Below, one piece after another: positions 53,850 to 62,905 of a stretch of 64,000 nt of DNA. Numbering within the stretch: the first letter of the stretch is position 1; every line of letters begins with the position of its first letter. The notes under the pieces are model-generated. The model was not told where the DNA came from. It worked only from the letters and a program-made list of their open reading frames with translations, and made no database searches. The stretch comes from Agarivorans sp. Alg241-V36 (GTDB lineage: Bacteria > Pseudomonadota > Gammaproteobacteria > Enterobacterales > Celerinatantimonadaceae). Made by a program: the position numbers and the translations under genes. The stretch is taken from NCBI RefSeq assembly GCF_900537085.1, contig NZ_UNRE01000008.1:29168-93167 (forward strand), given 5' to 3'.

Positions 53850-55118
53850 ATGAAAACAATGTTTAATTTTAAGCAAGTACCTGCTGTGTGTATCGCTGTT
53901 TTCTGCGGCGGTATTACAGGGCCTTCTATGGCGGCAAATTTTGAAAGTCCAGATTCTGTAGAAAACACCATTGCTCAACAAAAAAATCAGCAACTAGGTT
54001 GGCGTGAAAAACTAGCTAAGGATGGATTTACCTTTGGAGCCGACTATTTTGCTCTTGGCCTAGCTTCCGGCGATGGTGCTAACGGTAATTCTGTAAATGC
54101 AGCTTCTGGTGTCGCTAGGCTTTATGGTGCGTGGAATCTAGTTAATCAAAACGCCAGTAATAGTGGCAGCCTAGTTTGGAAAATAGAGCATCGTCATGCG
54201 TATGGCGATAGCTCTCCAAAAAACTTCGCGTTTATTGACAATTTTTCAGGTAAAGACGGCCTTGGTTATGCTGGTCTTATTGCACCTGCTTTTAGCGACC
54301 AAGGCTTTCGAGTGACCGATTTAAACTGGAAGCAAAAGATAAACGGCGGTAAAGGTACCGTGATTATTGGCTGGCAAGATGTCACTAATTATGTCGATGT
54401 ATATGCACTGGCGAGTCCTTGGTCAGGTTTTACTAACTTGGCATTTTCAACAGGGTCGGGGGTAATGGGCTTACCCGATGACGGTATTTTGGCTTTATCT
54501 GCTGGCCATATGCTGGGCGAAAACTTCTATGCTGTAGCTGGTATTGCTGACGCTAATGGAAAATCTGACGACTTACTTGATGGGTTTAATAGTGCATTTG
54601 GCAGTGATGCTGCTTACTTCTCAACCCTAGAACTAGGTTGGACGGCTTCACAAGAGCAAATCTACACTGACAATATCCATTTTACTTTATGGAATTTTGG
54701 AGAGGGCACTCGGCACAACTTAAACTACCCAGCCCCCGGTTATACCGATGGTGGCAAGGGGATTAACTTTTCCTGGAGCCAGTTTGTAAGCCCTCAGCTA
54801 ATGCCCTTTGTTCGTGGTGGCGTATCTGAAGGGCAAGTCGCTCTTTATGATAAGTCGTTAAGTGCTGGTTTTGGGTATTTTGGTTTAGGCGCTGCAAAAA
54901 ACAATTTGGGTTTTGCGATTAATTGGTCAGAGATTAATGAAGAAATTTTGAGACCTATAGCAAACACCGAAGAGCAGTGGACAACTGAGCTTTATTACAA
55001 CATGCAATTTGGCGACTACTTACAAGTCACCCCTGATATTCAATTTATTAGAGACCCAGCATTTTCTAATCAAAGCAATGCTTTGGTTTTTGGCATTCGA
55101 GCTCGAGTATTTATTTAG
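53850..55118 (+). CDS. OprB-like outer-membrane carbohydrate porin
   Basis: The 422 residues include a signal peptide (cleavage after SMA near residue 28) and an all-beta barrel with many aromatic girdle residues, ending in the outer-membrane insertion signature of alternating hydrophobics and terminal aromatic (RARVFI). Motifs such as LVWKIEHRHAYG and GWQDVTNYVDVYAL resemble OprB-family porins. It would import the small substrate of the neighbouring amidohydrolase. GAAAGGA precedes the ATG. Confidence 0.8.
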   Translation: MKTMFNFKQVPAVCIAVFCGGITGPSMAANFESPDSVENTIAQQKNQQLGWREKLAKDGFTFGADYFALGLASGDGANGNSVNAASGVARLYGAWNLVNQNASNSGSLVWKIEHRHAYGDSSPKNFAFIDNFSGKDGLGYAGLIAPAFSDQGFRVTDLNWKQKINGGKGTVIIGWQDVTNYVDVYALASPWSGFTNLAFSTGSGVMGLPDDGILALSAGHMLGENFYAVAGIADANGKSDDLLDGFNSAFGSDAAYFSTLELGWTASQEQIYTDNIHFTLWNFGEGTRHNLNYPAPGYTDGGKGINFSWSQFVSPQLMPFVRGGVSEGQVALYDKSLSAGFGYFGLGAAKNNLGFAINWSEINEEILRPIANTEEQWTTELYYNMQFGDYLQVTPDIQFIRDPAFSNQSNALVFGIRARVFI

Positions 55119-55191
55119 ATAAGTGTGTTTAACCTGGAACACGATGACTACGTTTAAGTTAAGAACAAACCCAAACTGTAAGGATACTGAC

Positions 55192-56571
55192 ATGAAGAAG
55201 ACCTTAATCGCGTCATCACTAGCACTGATGACGTGTTTTGCCTATGCAGCAGAAGACACCCAACTCCCACAAACTTTGTTTGAGAATGTCGATATTTTTA
55301 ATGGCACTGAAGACAAGTTATATGAAGATCATTTTGTTTTGGTGGAGGGCAATAAAATCACCTCTATTTCAGCTAAAGTGATTTCTGTTCGTGATGACGC
55401 TTTAGTTATTGACGGCAAAGGTAAAACTTTAACCCCAGGCTTTATTGAAAACCATGCTCACTTAATGCTGATGGGCCCAACTTTGCCGGCAATGGAGTCA
55501 AACACTACGTGGGAAGACTTTGCAATACACGGTACTCGTATGGCGGAAATGTATTTAATGCAAGGTTTTACAACGGTTCGTGATGCCGGTGGAGCTAATG
55601 GTGGTTTAAGAAGGGCTATTGATGCTGGAGAAATTGTTGGGCCTCGCTTCTACCCTTCAGGCGCTTTTTTAGGAACACGTGGTGGCCATGCTGACTTTGC
55701 AAGCTTTACAGCACCTGTTGGTACCGAAAGTAATTTCAGTCGACTAAATCTGGCGCAAGAAGTCGACAGTGTTGCTGAAGTGAAAAAGTATGCTCGTAAC
55801 AACTTCCGTATGGGAGCCACTCAGTTGAAATACATGCAATCTGGTGGTGTTGTTTCAGCCTTTGACCCATGGCAACTATTGGCAGGGTCTCCCGAAGAAG
55901 TGGGTGCGGCAGTGCAAGTGGCAGAAACTTACGGCAGCTATGTTATGGCGCACTCATATAGAAGAGAAGCTATTATTGCAGCGCTTAATTCTGGGGTTAA
56001 ATCCATTGAACATGGCTTTATGTTTGATTGTGAAATATCAGAGTTAATGGAAGAAAAGGGCGCTTACATCACCACAAACCTTACGGCCTTTGATCCAAAC
56101 TTGTTGGAGATCCCAGCGGTTAAAAATGTTGCGTCTAGCTTAGCTAAAGCCAAATCAGCATCTGCAGCCTTTAAAGACTATATCCCCAATATGAAGGAAT
56201 GCCCGGCTCCCCGTGGTTTTCAAACAGACTGCGTAGGCTCTGTGGATGCTTGTAACATTCAAATTGCTTATGAAAAGAAACTCAATAACGATTTCTTTGG
56301 TCCTTTTGAGTCACTAAAAACATTAACGTCGGTTGGCGGTGAAATTGCCAAATTGTCTGGTGACTTCATGAACCCTTACCCAGATGCAAAACTAGGTGTG
56401 ATTGAGAAAGGAGCTTATGCAGATATTTTACTTCTTGATGGTAATCCTTTTGAAGATTTCTCGGTTGTAGGTACTGGTGACCAATGGTTTGGTGCAGAAA
56501 AGCGACCAGACTCACCAGAAACAATACAGCTTATTATGAAAGACGGTGTTATCTACAAAAACAGCCTTTAG
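55192..56571 (+). CDS. Exported amidohydrolase-family enzyme
   Basis: ATG 55192 is chosen because AAGGAT precedes it and a signal peptide follows (MKKTLIASSLALMTCFAYAA). The 459 residues belong to the metal-dependent amidohydrolase superfamily, imidazolonepropionase/prolidase-like: HAH metal ligands (His88, His90), a candidate bridging Lys in TQLKYMQSGG, later metal His residues in VMAHSYRRE and SIEHGFMFD, and the closing GVIEKGAYADILLLDGNPFED block. The segment where the last metal-binding Asp (usually in a GTD motif) should lie is atypical and carries extra cysteines. Periplasmic; substrate unknown, possibly a peptide or amide entering through the porin. Confidence 0.83.
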   Translation: MKKTLIASSLALMTCFAYAAEDTQLPQTLFENVDIFNGTEDKLYEDHFVLVEGNKITSISAKVISVRDDALVIDGKGKTLTPGFIENHAHLMLMGPTLPAMESNTTWEDFAIHGTRMAEMYLMQGFTTVRDAGGANGGLRRAIDAGEIVGPRFYPSGAFLGTRGGHADFASFTAPVGTESNFSRLNLAQEVDSVAEVKKYARNNFRMGATQLKYMQSGGVVSAFDPWQLLAGSPEEVGAAVQVAETYGSYVMAHSYRREAIIAALNSGVKSIEHGFMFDCEISELMEEKGAYITTNLTAFDPNLLEIPAVKNVASSLAKAKSASAAFKDYIPNMKECPAPRGFQTDCVGSVDACNIQIAYEKKLNNDFFGPFESLKTLTSVGGEIAKLSGDFMNPYPDAKLGVIEKGAYADILLLDGNPFEDFSVVGTGDQWFGAEKRPDSPETIQLIMKDGVIYKNSL

Positions 56572-56582
56572 TTAGCCAGATT

Positions 56583-56612
56583 GCTTCATTGGCTTTAATG
56601 AGTCAATGAAGC
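56583..56612 (+). terminator. Terminator-like hairpin after the amidohydrolase gene
   Basis: GCTTCATTG (56583-56591) pairs with CAATGAAGC (56604-56612). The following T run is weak (TTCTTCCC), so read-through is likely. Confidence 0.45.
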
Positions 56613-56656
56613 TTCTTCCCAAGATTTTAGTACCCACTCATAAGAGAACCTAAACC

Positions 56657-57289
56657 TTGAAGAGTTTGATAGTGCTTATTGTATCCCTTGTTTCATTTTA
56701 TAGTTTTTCTGCTGAGCTAATACAGTTGGACTGGAAAGATTTGAAACCTGAATCCACACATCCACAAATTTCTTTGCCTGAGCTTAGCTACGACCAAAGA
56801 TCTGCCTTACAGGAAGTATTTACACTCAGTCAATATGATGATGCTCAAACTGCTGAGAAACTCGCGGTGCTTAAAAAGGCGTTGAAAGCAGAAGGCTTAG
56901 ATGCTGATGAGCTACTGATGCTTCGTGAAAAATACATTGAAGGCCAAAGGTTAGCGGCTGAAACAATTATTACTGATTTCGATGGAGAAAAAGTTCGTAT
57001 CCCTGGTTTTTTAGTGCCCATTGAGTTTTCAGCTCCTTTAGTGGCAACTGAATTTTTACTGGTTCCCTATGCAGGAGCATGTATCCATATGCCACCTCCT
57101 CCTGCGAACCAAATAGTGCAGGTTTCCTATCCTGATGGATACGAAGTAGAAACGGTGCAATATCCTGTGTGGGTTGAAGGAGTTATTTCTTCAAAGCTAA
57201 CAACGGATAATGTTTATCTCGTAGATGGTGAAACAAATGTAACAATGGGCTATTCAATGAACGCCTCTTCAGTCGTTAACTATCATTAA
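56657..57289 (+). CDS. Exported DUF3299 protein
   Basis: The 210 residues begin at a TTG codon preceded by AAGAGAA and encode a signal peptide (MKSLIVLIVSLVSFYSFSAE). The C-terminal half has the DUF3299 signature: IPGFLVPIEFSAPLVATEFL, then VPYAGACIHMPPPPANQI. Members are small periplasmic proteins of unknown function, often near ABC-type or metal-linked exporters. It follows the amidohydrolase after 85 bp with a leaky-looking hairpin between, and may be part of the same unit. A terminator follows. Confidence 0.78.
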   Translation: MKSLIVLIVSLVSFYSFSAELIQLDWKDLKPESTHPQISLPELSYDQRSALQEVFTLSQYDDAQTAEKLAVLKKALKAEGLDADELLMLREKYIEGQRLAAETIITDFDGEKVRIPGFLVPIEFSAPLVATEFLLVPYAGACIHMPPPPANQIVQVSYPDGYEVETVQYPVWVEGVISSKLTTDNVYLVDGETNVTMGYSMNASSVVNYH

Positions 57290-57324
57290 CGGGTGAAACC
57301 ACATTCTTTTGGAGTGCTAATCAA

Positions 57325-57350
57325 AGAGTCTCATGTTGACTCTGTTTTCT
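57325..57350 (+). terminator. Terminator after the DUF3299 gene
   Basis: AGAGTC (57325-57330) pairs with GACTCT (57338-57343), followed by GTTTTCTTT. Confidence 0.6.
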
Positions 57351-57418
57351 TTGCCTTTCATAGTTACTTTTAAGGTCTCGAATAAATACTAACTACCTGC
57401 TAACAAACGACAAAGCTC

Positions 57419-57434
57419 TGTAGTGAAGCTCACA
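57419..57434. promoter_or_regulatory. NifA upstream activator site 1 for nifU
   Basis: TGT-AGTGAAGCTC-ACA is a perfect TGT-N10-ACA site. Confidence 0.7.
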
Positions 57435-57447
57435 ATTTCTAACTAAA

Positions 57448-57463
57448 TGTGATTTAACTCACA
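57448..57463. promoter_or_regulatory. NifA upstream activator site 2 for nifU, also a perfect CRP-type site
   Basis: TGT-GATTTAACTC-ACA fits TGT-N10-ACA and is also a full TGTGA-N6-TCACA match. It is 29 bp from site 1 and centred about 100 bp upstream of the predicted start. Confidence 0.7.
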
Positions 57464-57527
57464 CTGCGAAGTTTGTCGTACTGCACTAAAACCCCGTTAT
57501 TACAAACACTTACGTGTTTATCGCCCT

Positions 57528-57543
57528 AGGTATCCCACTTGCA
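57528..57543 (+). promoter_or_regulatory. Sigma-54 promoter of nifUSVWZM
   Basis: AGGTATC-CCAC-TTGCA has the exact GG-N10-GC spacing and a perfect -12 TTGCA; the -24 half matches only in GG and one A. The start would be near 57554. Confidence 0.6.
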
Positions 57544-57555
57544 ACACTCTACATA

Positions 57556-57677
57556 GGTGCTAACCCCTTGTTGATGAGTTTGCTGCCAATGAGCAAGAAA
57601 CGCTGTGTTCTAGGTTCCCAATGGCTTATCAACACTCAGTTTTAGGCAGCATTTGTCTTTAGCAAGGGGTTATCACC
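57556..57677 (+). ncRNA. Structured 5' leader of nifU
   Basis: Outer stem: GGTGCTAACCCCTTG (57556-57570) pairs with CAAGGGGTTATCACC (57663-57677), 14 of 15 bp. Inner stem: TGCTGCC (57581-57587) with GGCAGCA (57645-57651). A further pairing GTTGAT (57570-57575) with ATCAAC (57628-57633) would cross the inner stem. No known riboswitch class was recognised. Confidence 0.6.
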
Positions 57678-57710
57678 ACTACAAATTTATAAAACATTGT
57701 GGGGTAGCGT

Positions 57711-58571
57711 ATGTGGAATTATTCAGAAAAAGTTAAACAGCATTTCTTTACACCTAAAAATGCTAAAGCTGTCGACCATGCAAACGCTATTGGCGATGTA
57801 GGCTCTATATCTTGCGGTGACGCTCTACGTTTAAGCCTTAAGGTCAATCCTGATAGTGATGTAATAGAAGATGCGGGATTTCAAACCTTTGGTTGTGGCA
57901 GCGCTATTGCTTCTTCATCAGCATTAACCGAAATGATCATTGGCCGAACCATCGACCAAGCAATGAGCATTTCTAATCAGGACATTGCCGACTTCTTAGA
58001 TGGCTTACCACCAGAAAAGATGCATTGTTCGGTAATGGGAATGGAAGCGTTGCATGCGGCTGTGGCGCAATACCGCGGTGAAGAAGTCGCCGAAGAGCAT
58101 GAAGAAGGCGAGTTAATTTGTAAGTGCTTTGCTATCGACGATGCCTTGATCAAGCGAGTAGTTGCGCAAAACAAGCTAGAAACCTTAGATGATGTTATTA
58201 ACTACACCAAGGCCGGCGGTGCTTGTGCAGCTTGTCACGAGAAAATCGAGTGGGTACTTGAAGAATGCTTAGGCGCTCCCTTAGCTGAGCCAGAACCAGT
58301 TAAAGCCAATCCAACAGGCGCAACCAGCATTGTGGCGCGCATTCGAATTATTGAACAAACCCTAGAGCAGGTTAGACCTCAACTACAAGCCGATGGCGGA
58401 GATATTCAGCTGTCGGATGTAGACGATGACATGGTGTTTGTATCACTCACTGGTGCCTGTTCTGGCTGTGGTTTATCAGCGGGTACGCTGGCGATGATCG
58501 AGCAAAAGATCAGCCAAGCACTTGGCGAAACCATTACTGTTTATCCCGTTGGCGCAGCTAGCTTAGCGTAA
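57711..58571 (+). CDS. nifU: Fe-S cluster scaffold NifU
   Basis: The 286-residue, three-domain NifU receives sulfur from NifS and builds [4Fe-4S] clusters for nitrogenase. The IscU-like domain has Cys35, Cys62 and Cys106; the central [2Fe-2S] domain has Cys137, Cys139 (LICKCF), Cys172 and Cys175 ([10 protein letters not shown]), the same numbering as Azotobacter; the C-terminal Nfu domain has CSGC (Cys250, Cys253). GTGGGGT precedes the ATG. First of the third nif block. Confidence 0.98.
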   Translation: MWNYSEKVKQHFFTPKNAKAVDHANAIGDVGSISCGDALRLSLKVNPDSDVIEDAGFQTFGCGSAIASSSALTEMIIGRTIDQAMSISNQDIADFLDGLPPEKMHCSVMGMEALHAAVAQYRGEEVAEEHEEGELICKCFAIDDALIKRVVAQNKLETLDDVINYTKAGGACAACHEKIEWVLEECLGAPLAEPEPVKANPTGATSIVARIRIIEQTLEQVRPQLQADGGDIQLSDVDDDMVFVSLTGACSGCGLSAGTLAMIEQKISQALGETITVYPVGAASLA

Positions 58572-58582
58572 GGAGCTTTAGC

Positions 58583-59818
58583 ATGAGTACTTTAACCACC
58601 TTAACAAATCACACTGAGTTAGCTTATTTAGATAACAACGCCACCACCCAAGTGGACCAAGCGGTGTTGCAAGAGATGTTGCCTTTTCTTAGTGAGTTTT
58701 ATGGTAACCCTTCGTCAATTCACCGTTTTGGTAGTCAAGTTGGCCAAGCCATCGAGAAAGCCAGAGAGCAGGTGCAAAAACTAATTGGTGCTAGCCATGC
58801 CAGTGAAGTCATCTTCACGTCGTGCGCAACCGAAGCCAGTGCTACGGCTATCCTTTCGGCAGTAGAGGCTTTCCCAAGCCGTAAAGAAATAGTTACCTCG
58901 GTAATTGAACATCCAGCCACCTTACAACTTTGCCAAATGCTAGAGCGCAAAGGCTACACCATTCATTGGATAGGCGTAGACCAACGCGGCCGTTTAGACA
59001 TGGAAGCTTACAAGGCAGCATTAAGTGATAATGTCGCTATTGCCAGTTTTATGTGGGCCAACAATGAAACCGGAAGCCTATTTCCTATCCGTGGAATGGC
59101 GGAGTTAGCCAAGCAACATGGCATTGTATTTCATACTGATGCGGTGCAAGTGGCGGGTAAGTTGCCAATCCAGGTTGCAGACAGTGGCATAGATTTATTG
59201 TCTATTTCTGGTCACAAGTTCCACGCGCCAAAAGGCATTGGCGCTTTGTATTTACGCCGCGGCGCTAAGTTTAGGCCTTTATTGCGCGGAGGTCACCAAG
59301 AACGAGGTCGCCGAGCAGGTACCGAAAACAGTAGCGGCATTGTAGGTTTAGGCAAAGCTGCCGAGTTGGCAATGCAATCGATAGAGCAAGATTCAGCACG
59401 CATTAAACTAATGCGAGATCGCTTAGAAATGGGCTTGTTAGCGAGAGTGCCTAATTGCTTTGTAACCGGCGATCCTAAGCACCGAGTGCCAAATACCAGC
59501 AATATTGCTTTTGAATTTGTAGAGGGCGAGTCTATTTTGCTGATGTTAGACCAACAGGGTATTGCGGCGTCTTCGGGTTCGGCATGTACCTCGGGGTCAC
59601 TTGAGCCATCACATGTAATGCGCGCAATGGATATTCCCTACACCGCAGCTCATGGCGCGATTCGTTTTTCATTGTCGCGCTTTACCACTGAAGCCATGGT
59701 TGATCAGGTACTTGCAGTGCTGCCGGAGATTGTTGAAAAACTTCGTATGCTGTCTCCTTATTGGGATGCCAGCAGCAATCAACCCGCTAGCGAAAGCTTT
59801 AGTCCTGTATACGCCTAG
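58583..59818 (+). CDS. nifS: Cysteine desulfurase NifS
   Basis: The 411-residue PLP enzyme takes sulfur from cysteine and delivers it to NifU. The Schiff-base lysine is in [12 protein letters not shown] (Lys212); the persulfide cysteine is in [15 protein letters not shown] (Cys335), the short-loop NifS/IscS type. [11 protein letters not shown] near the N-terminus is typical. The pairing with nifU and nifV distinguishes it from housekeeping IscS. It starts 11 bp after nifU with AAGGAGC. Confidence 0.97.
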   Translation: MSTLTTLTNHTELAYLDNNATTQVDQAVLQEMLPFLSEFYGNPSSIHRFGSQVGQAIEKAREQVQKLIGASHASEVIFTSCATEASATAILSAVEAFPSRKEIVTSVIEHPATLQLCQMLERKGYTIHWIGVDQRGRLDMEAYKAALSDNVAIASFMWANNETGSLFPIRGMAELAKQHGIVFHTDAVQVAGKLPIQVADSGIDLLSISGHKFHAPKGIGALYLRRGAKFRPLLRGGHQERGRRAGTENSSGIVGLGKAAELAMQSIEQDSARIKLMRDRLEMGLLARVPNCFVTGDPKHRVPNTSNIAFEFVEGESILLMLDQQGIAASSGSACTSGSLEPSHVMRAMDIPYTAAHGAIRFSLSRFTTEAMVDQVLAVLPEIVEKLRMLSPYWDASSNQPASESFSPVYA

Positions 59819-59841
59819 TTGTTGTTAGGGAGGGTATTAGC

Positions 59842-60993
59842 ATGCTGATCATTAATGACACCACACTACGTGATGGCGAACAAACTGCTGGCGTGGCTTT
59901 TAATGCCGAAGAAAAGCTAGCGATAGCCTGTAGTTTAGAGCAAGCCGGCATTAGCGAACTAGAAGTAGGCGTGCCTGCCATGGGCGAGGCTGAGCGCGAA
60001 GTGATTAAAACACTTTGCAGTGAACTGAGCCTGGCAAAAACCATGGGTTGGAGCCGTCTGCATCAACATGATATCGCTTTGGCTGCTGGTTTAGGTTTAG
60101 ATTTACTCGACGTGTCGATTCCTGCTTCTAAGCAGCAGCGGGAGTCAAAGCTAAAAGTGACACCTCATCACTTGTTTGCTCAACTAGAAAAGGGCATTAA
60201 ACAAGCTTTAGACCTTGGATTGTCAGTTTGTGTAGGTATGGAAGATGCCTCACGAGCCAGCCTTGACGAGCTCTACCTAATTGCCGAAAAAGCCCAAAGT
60301 TTTGGTGCTAAGCGGGTGCGTTTTGCAGACACGCTTGGCTTGCTTGATCCTTTTGCCTGCGAAGTTTTCATTGGTAGTTTAAAACAGCGCAGCGATTTAC
60401 AGCTGGAAATGCACGCCCATAACGATTTAGGCATGGCTACTGCCAATACACTTGCCGCAGTTAAAGCTGGAGCAGATTCAGTAAATACTACGGTAACCGG
60501 ATTAGGTGAGCGGGCAGGCAACGCCGCACTTGAGGAAGTGTTAATGGCGCTAAATGTTACCCAGTTGGCCGGCAACCAAGTTATTCCACCGGTAGATCTA
60601 AAAGCGCTTAATCCTATCTGCGAGCTAGTGGCAAAAGCGTCTGGGCGCAAGTTAGGCTTGAGCAAAAGCATTGTAGGTAAACAGGTATTTACCCATGAGT
60701 CGGGCATTCATGTAGACGGTTTGCTAAAAGACCCAAACAACTACCAAGCCTTTGCGCCAGAGCTGATTGGCCGTAAGCACAGTGTGGTTCTAGGTAAACA
60801 CTCTGGTGTGGCTGCGATTAAATCGGTTTATCAAGATTTGGGCATCGCTTTAAATTTTGCCCAGTGTCAGGCCTTGCGCTTAACCCTAAGTGCGTGGGCC
60901 GAAGCCAATAAACGCAGCCCTAACGCCAAAGAGCTGTTGGGGTTTTATCGCCATAGCATCAGTCAACATTTAGATGCAGTGTGCATTAGCTAA
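59842..60993 (+). CDS. nifV: Homocitrate synthase NifV
   Basis: The 383-residue HMGL-like enzyme condenses acetyl-CoA and 2-oxoglutarate to homocitrate, the organic ligand of FeMo-co. Signature blocks are [17 protein letters not shown] at the start, the metal site [13 protein letters not shown] and [13 protein letters not shown]. The length and absence of the long leucine-regulatory domain separate it from isopropylmalate synthase. GGGAGG precedes the ATG. Confidence 0.96.
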   Translation: MLIINDTTLRDGEQTAGVAFNAEEKLAIACSLEQAGISELEVGVPAMGEAEREVIKTLCSELSLAKTMGWSRLHQHDIALAAGLGLDLLDVSIPASKQQRESKLKVTPHHLFAQLEKGIKQALDLGLSVCVGMEDASRASLDELYLIAEKAQSFGAKRVRFADTLGLLDPFACEVFIGSLKQRSDLQLEMHAHNDLGMATANTLAAVKAGADSVNTTVTGLGERAGNAALEEVLMALNVTQLAGNQVIPPVDLKALNPICELVAKASGRKLGLSKSIVGKQVFTHESGIHVDGLLKDPNNYQAFAPELIGRKHSVVLGKHSGVAAIKSVYQDLGIALNFAQCQALRLTLSAWAEANKRSPNAKELLGFYRHSISQHLDAVCIS

Positions 60994-61003
60994 GGAAAAA
61001 TAT

Positions 61004-61291
61004 ATGCAAGCAAATCCATTAGCTAAACAGAGCGAAGAAGAACTAGATATTAGTGAGCTAGCCAGCGCCGAAGATTTTCTTAATCACTTTGGGGTTAACT
61101 ACCAAGCTAGTTTGGTTCGAGTTAAGCGAGTGTTGTTTATGCGCCTGCTTAACCAAGTATTAGTAAAGCAAGATTCAAACAGTTTTAGTGACTATCAAGC
61201 AGCGGTTAGCAAAGCATATTGTCTTTTAGAAAAAGGCGTTGTGTTGGCACACCAAGTGCCTAACTGTGACGCTTGCGAAGGCTGTGAATAA
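61004..61291 (+). CDS. nifW: Nitrogenase-stabilising/protective protein NifW
   Basis: ATG 61004 is chosen because AAGGAAA precedes it, just after the nifV stop; ten further in-frame codons upstream overlap nifV. The 95 residues carry the NifW block LASAEDFLNHFGVNYQASLV and a C-terminal region with clustered cysteines (PNCDACEGCE) that is unusual for NifW. The protein helps full MoFe activity and oxygen tolerance. Confidence 0.9.
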   Translation: MQANPLAKQSEEELDISELASAEDFLNHFGVNYQASLVRVKRVLFMRLLNQVLVKQDSNSFSDYQAAVSKAYCLLEKGVVLAHQVPNCDACEGCE

Positions 61292-61304
61292 AGAGGTATA
61301 GCAG

Positions 61305-61769
61305 ATGAATTCAGCAAAATTTGGTTACGGATGTAAAGTTCGAGTGGTTGAAAACATTCGAAACGACGGCAGCTTTCCTGGCTGTAAAAAAGGCGCTTTA
61401 CTAGTGCGACGCGGCGCTACCGGCTATGTACGCCAATCGGGATACTACCTGCAAGATCAGATTGTTTATCAAGTGCAGTTTATTACCCGAGGATTAACCA
61501 TTGGTTGTAAAGAGCATGAGTTGATTGATGCCGAGCTAGTTTGGCAGCCTAATCGGTTTGAATATGGCGACAAAGCCGAGTTAACCCTTAGTTTGTCTCA
61601 GCAGGGTGAAGTGGTCGCCAAAAAAGGCACGGTGGTAGATGTACTAGCAGTGCGTCGCAAAGCTAAAACCAGCCCTTGTTATCGTATTCAATATGGCGAG
61701 TTAGATGTAGAAGTGCCAGAGCGTGCACTTACAGCTTTGCAAGAAGAGGAAGCCGCGTATGTTAGATAG
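61305..61769 (+). CDS. nifZ: NifZ, MoFe-protein maturation factor
   Basis: The 154 residues match NifZ: FGYGCKVRVVENIRNDGSFP followed by GCKKGALLVRRGATGYV, and a second half FEYGDKAELTLSLS repeating the motif. NifZ aids P-cluster formation in the second half of MoFe protein. AAAGAGG precedes the ATG. Its end overlaps nifM by 11 bp. Confidence 0.93.
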   Translation: MNSAKFGYGCKVRVVENIRNDGSFPGCKKGALLVRRGATGYVRQSGYYLQDQIVYQVQFITRGLTIGCKEHELIDAELVWQPNRFEYGDKAELTLSLSQQGEVVAKKGTVVDVLAVRRKAKTSPCYRIQYGELDVEVPERALTALQEEEAAYVR

Positions 61770-62601
61770 CAGCCAAGCCTATATCACCATGAAAACCAGT
61801 ATTGCTTTATTTGATCTTAATACTGATCAGCTAAGTGAAAATCAGCACGCCGAGTTGCAGCGAGTGGTGTGTAAAACCATTAGCATCCAACAAAAGGTGT
61901 TAGCAGCAAAAGAGGCTGAAAAGGTTTATGTTGACGAGCCGCAATTAGATAAAGCCCTGGCACTGATTAAACAAAACTTCGAATCTAACGCAGCCTATGA
62001 TCAAGCCTTGTTAGCCAACCAACTTTCTGAGTATGGTTTGCGAGAAGCATTGCGAAACGAGCTAAGCAGTGAAGCGGTGTTAGCCTATATAAGCAAAGAC
62101 GTTCCGGAAGTAACAGACCAGCAGGCATTAGCCTTTTACCAGCGCTATCCAGAGAAGTTTTTACAAGTAGAGCGCCGCGCTGCTCATCATATTCTGCTTA
62201 CCATTAATGAGCAGTTTAAAGAGAATACCCCGCAGCAAGCAAAGGCTCGAATTAGCGCGCTGGCCAATAAGGTAAACAGTAGCAATTTTGAAAAGCTGGC
62301 CGAGCGACATTCAGAGTGCCCGACTGCTGTGAATGGAGGTTATTTAGGCCTTGTGGCTAAGCAACAGCTATTGCCAGAGCTAGACGAAGTATTGTTTAAG
62401 ATGCCAAGCGAAAGCTTTAGCCCACCCATTTATACAGGTATGGGCTATCACTTGTTGTGGTGTAAACAGCATCAAGCCGAGCACAAAGTAAGTTTCGACG
62501 ATGCCAAAATAAAAATTCAGCAGTCTTTGTATCAGCAGGCACAAAAGCAGCAACAAAGATTATGGCTGAGCCGAACCTGTAAAGGTGAAAATTTAAACTA
62601 A
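61759..62601 (+). CDS. nifM: NifM, peptidyl-prolyl isomerase for nitrogenase Fe-protein maturation
   Basis: ATG 61759 is chosen because AAGAGGAAG precedes it and the region upstream overlaps nifZ. The 280 residues have an N-terminal helical domain and a parvulin-type rotamase domain (about 130-235; RRAAHHILLTINE, CPTAVNGGYLGLV, GMGYHLLWC). NifM is needed to mature NifH. It is last of the nifUSVWZM block. No terminator is evident after it. Confidence 0.93.
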   Translation: MLDSSQAYITMKTSIALFDLNTDQLSENQHAELQRVVCKTISIQQKVLAAKEAEKVYVDEPQLDKALALIKQNFESNAAYDQALLANQLSEYGLREALRNELSSEAVLAYISKDVPEVTDQQALAFYQRYPEKFLQVERRAAHHILLTINEQFKENTPQQAKARISALANKVNSSNFEKLAERHSECPTAVNGGYLGLVAKQQLLPELDEVLFKMPSESFSPPIYTGMGYHLLWCKQHQAEHKVSFDDAKIKIQQSLYQQAQKQQQRLWLSRTCKGENLN

Positions 62602-62905
62602 CGCTGTCTATACATTTTGCTTTCGCCACTAATAACTAAAACAATAATAGTGTTTTGGCTATAGCTTGAAATTAGTAGATTGTACTGGTTTGGCTTGCGC
62701 TCACTTCCTAAAAGTGTTGTCTGTGCTTGGTTACTCTATTGGAGGTAGTATAAGTTTCGACGCTTTACACGTTGCGCTTACTTATTGGTCACTATCTACT
62801 TACATAAATAACAAAAACTGAAATCTAAAGTTAACTCAAATGTAACAAATGACATTTAGCTTAATCCGCACAACAAAAGAGAGTACTCAACTAGGATATA
62901 GCAAA
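62602..62905. other. 304-bp intergenic region before the PhoX-like gene
   Basis: Nothing coding is supported. It should hold the promoter of the phosphatase. The dyad-like TGTAACAAATGACAT near 62840 resembles a Pho-box half-site arrangement but with the wrong spacing. No terminator for nifM is clear. Confidence 0.5.

Larger units (their letters stand above)
57290..57710. promoter_or_regulatory. nifU upstream region (421 bp)
   Basis: No gene is supported. From left to right it holds a terminator for the DUF3299 gene (57325-57350), two NifA sites (57419-57463), a sigma-54 promoter (57528-57543) and a long structured leader (57556-57677) before the nifU ribosome site. Confidence 0.7.

Noticed and set aside
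57600-57625. Second sigma-54 promoter in the nifU leader (GGTTCCCAATGGC)
   Set aside because: GG-to-GC spacing is 9 bp and the -12 element is poor.
62835-62860. Pho box before the PhoX-like gene
   Set aside because: On the minus strand TGTCAT and TTACAT half-sites occur 9 bp apart; PhoB repeats need an 11-bp period.
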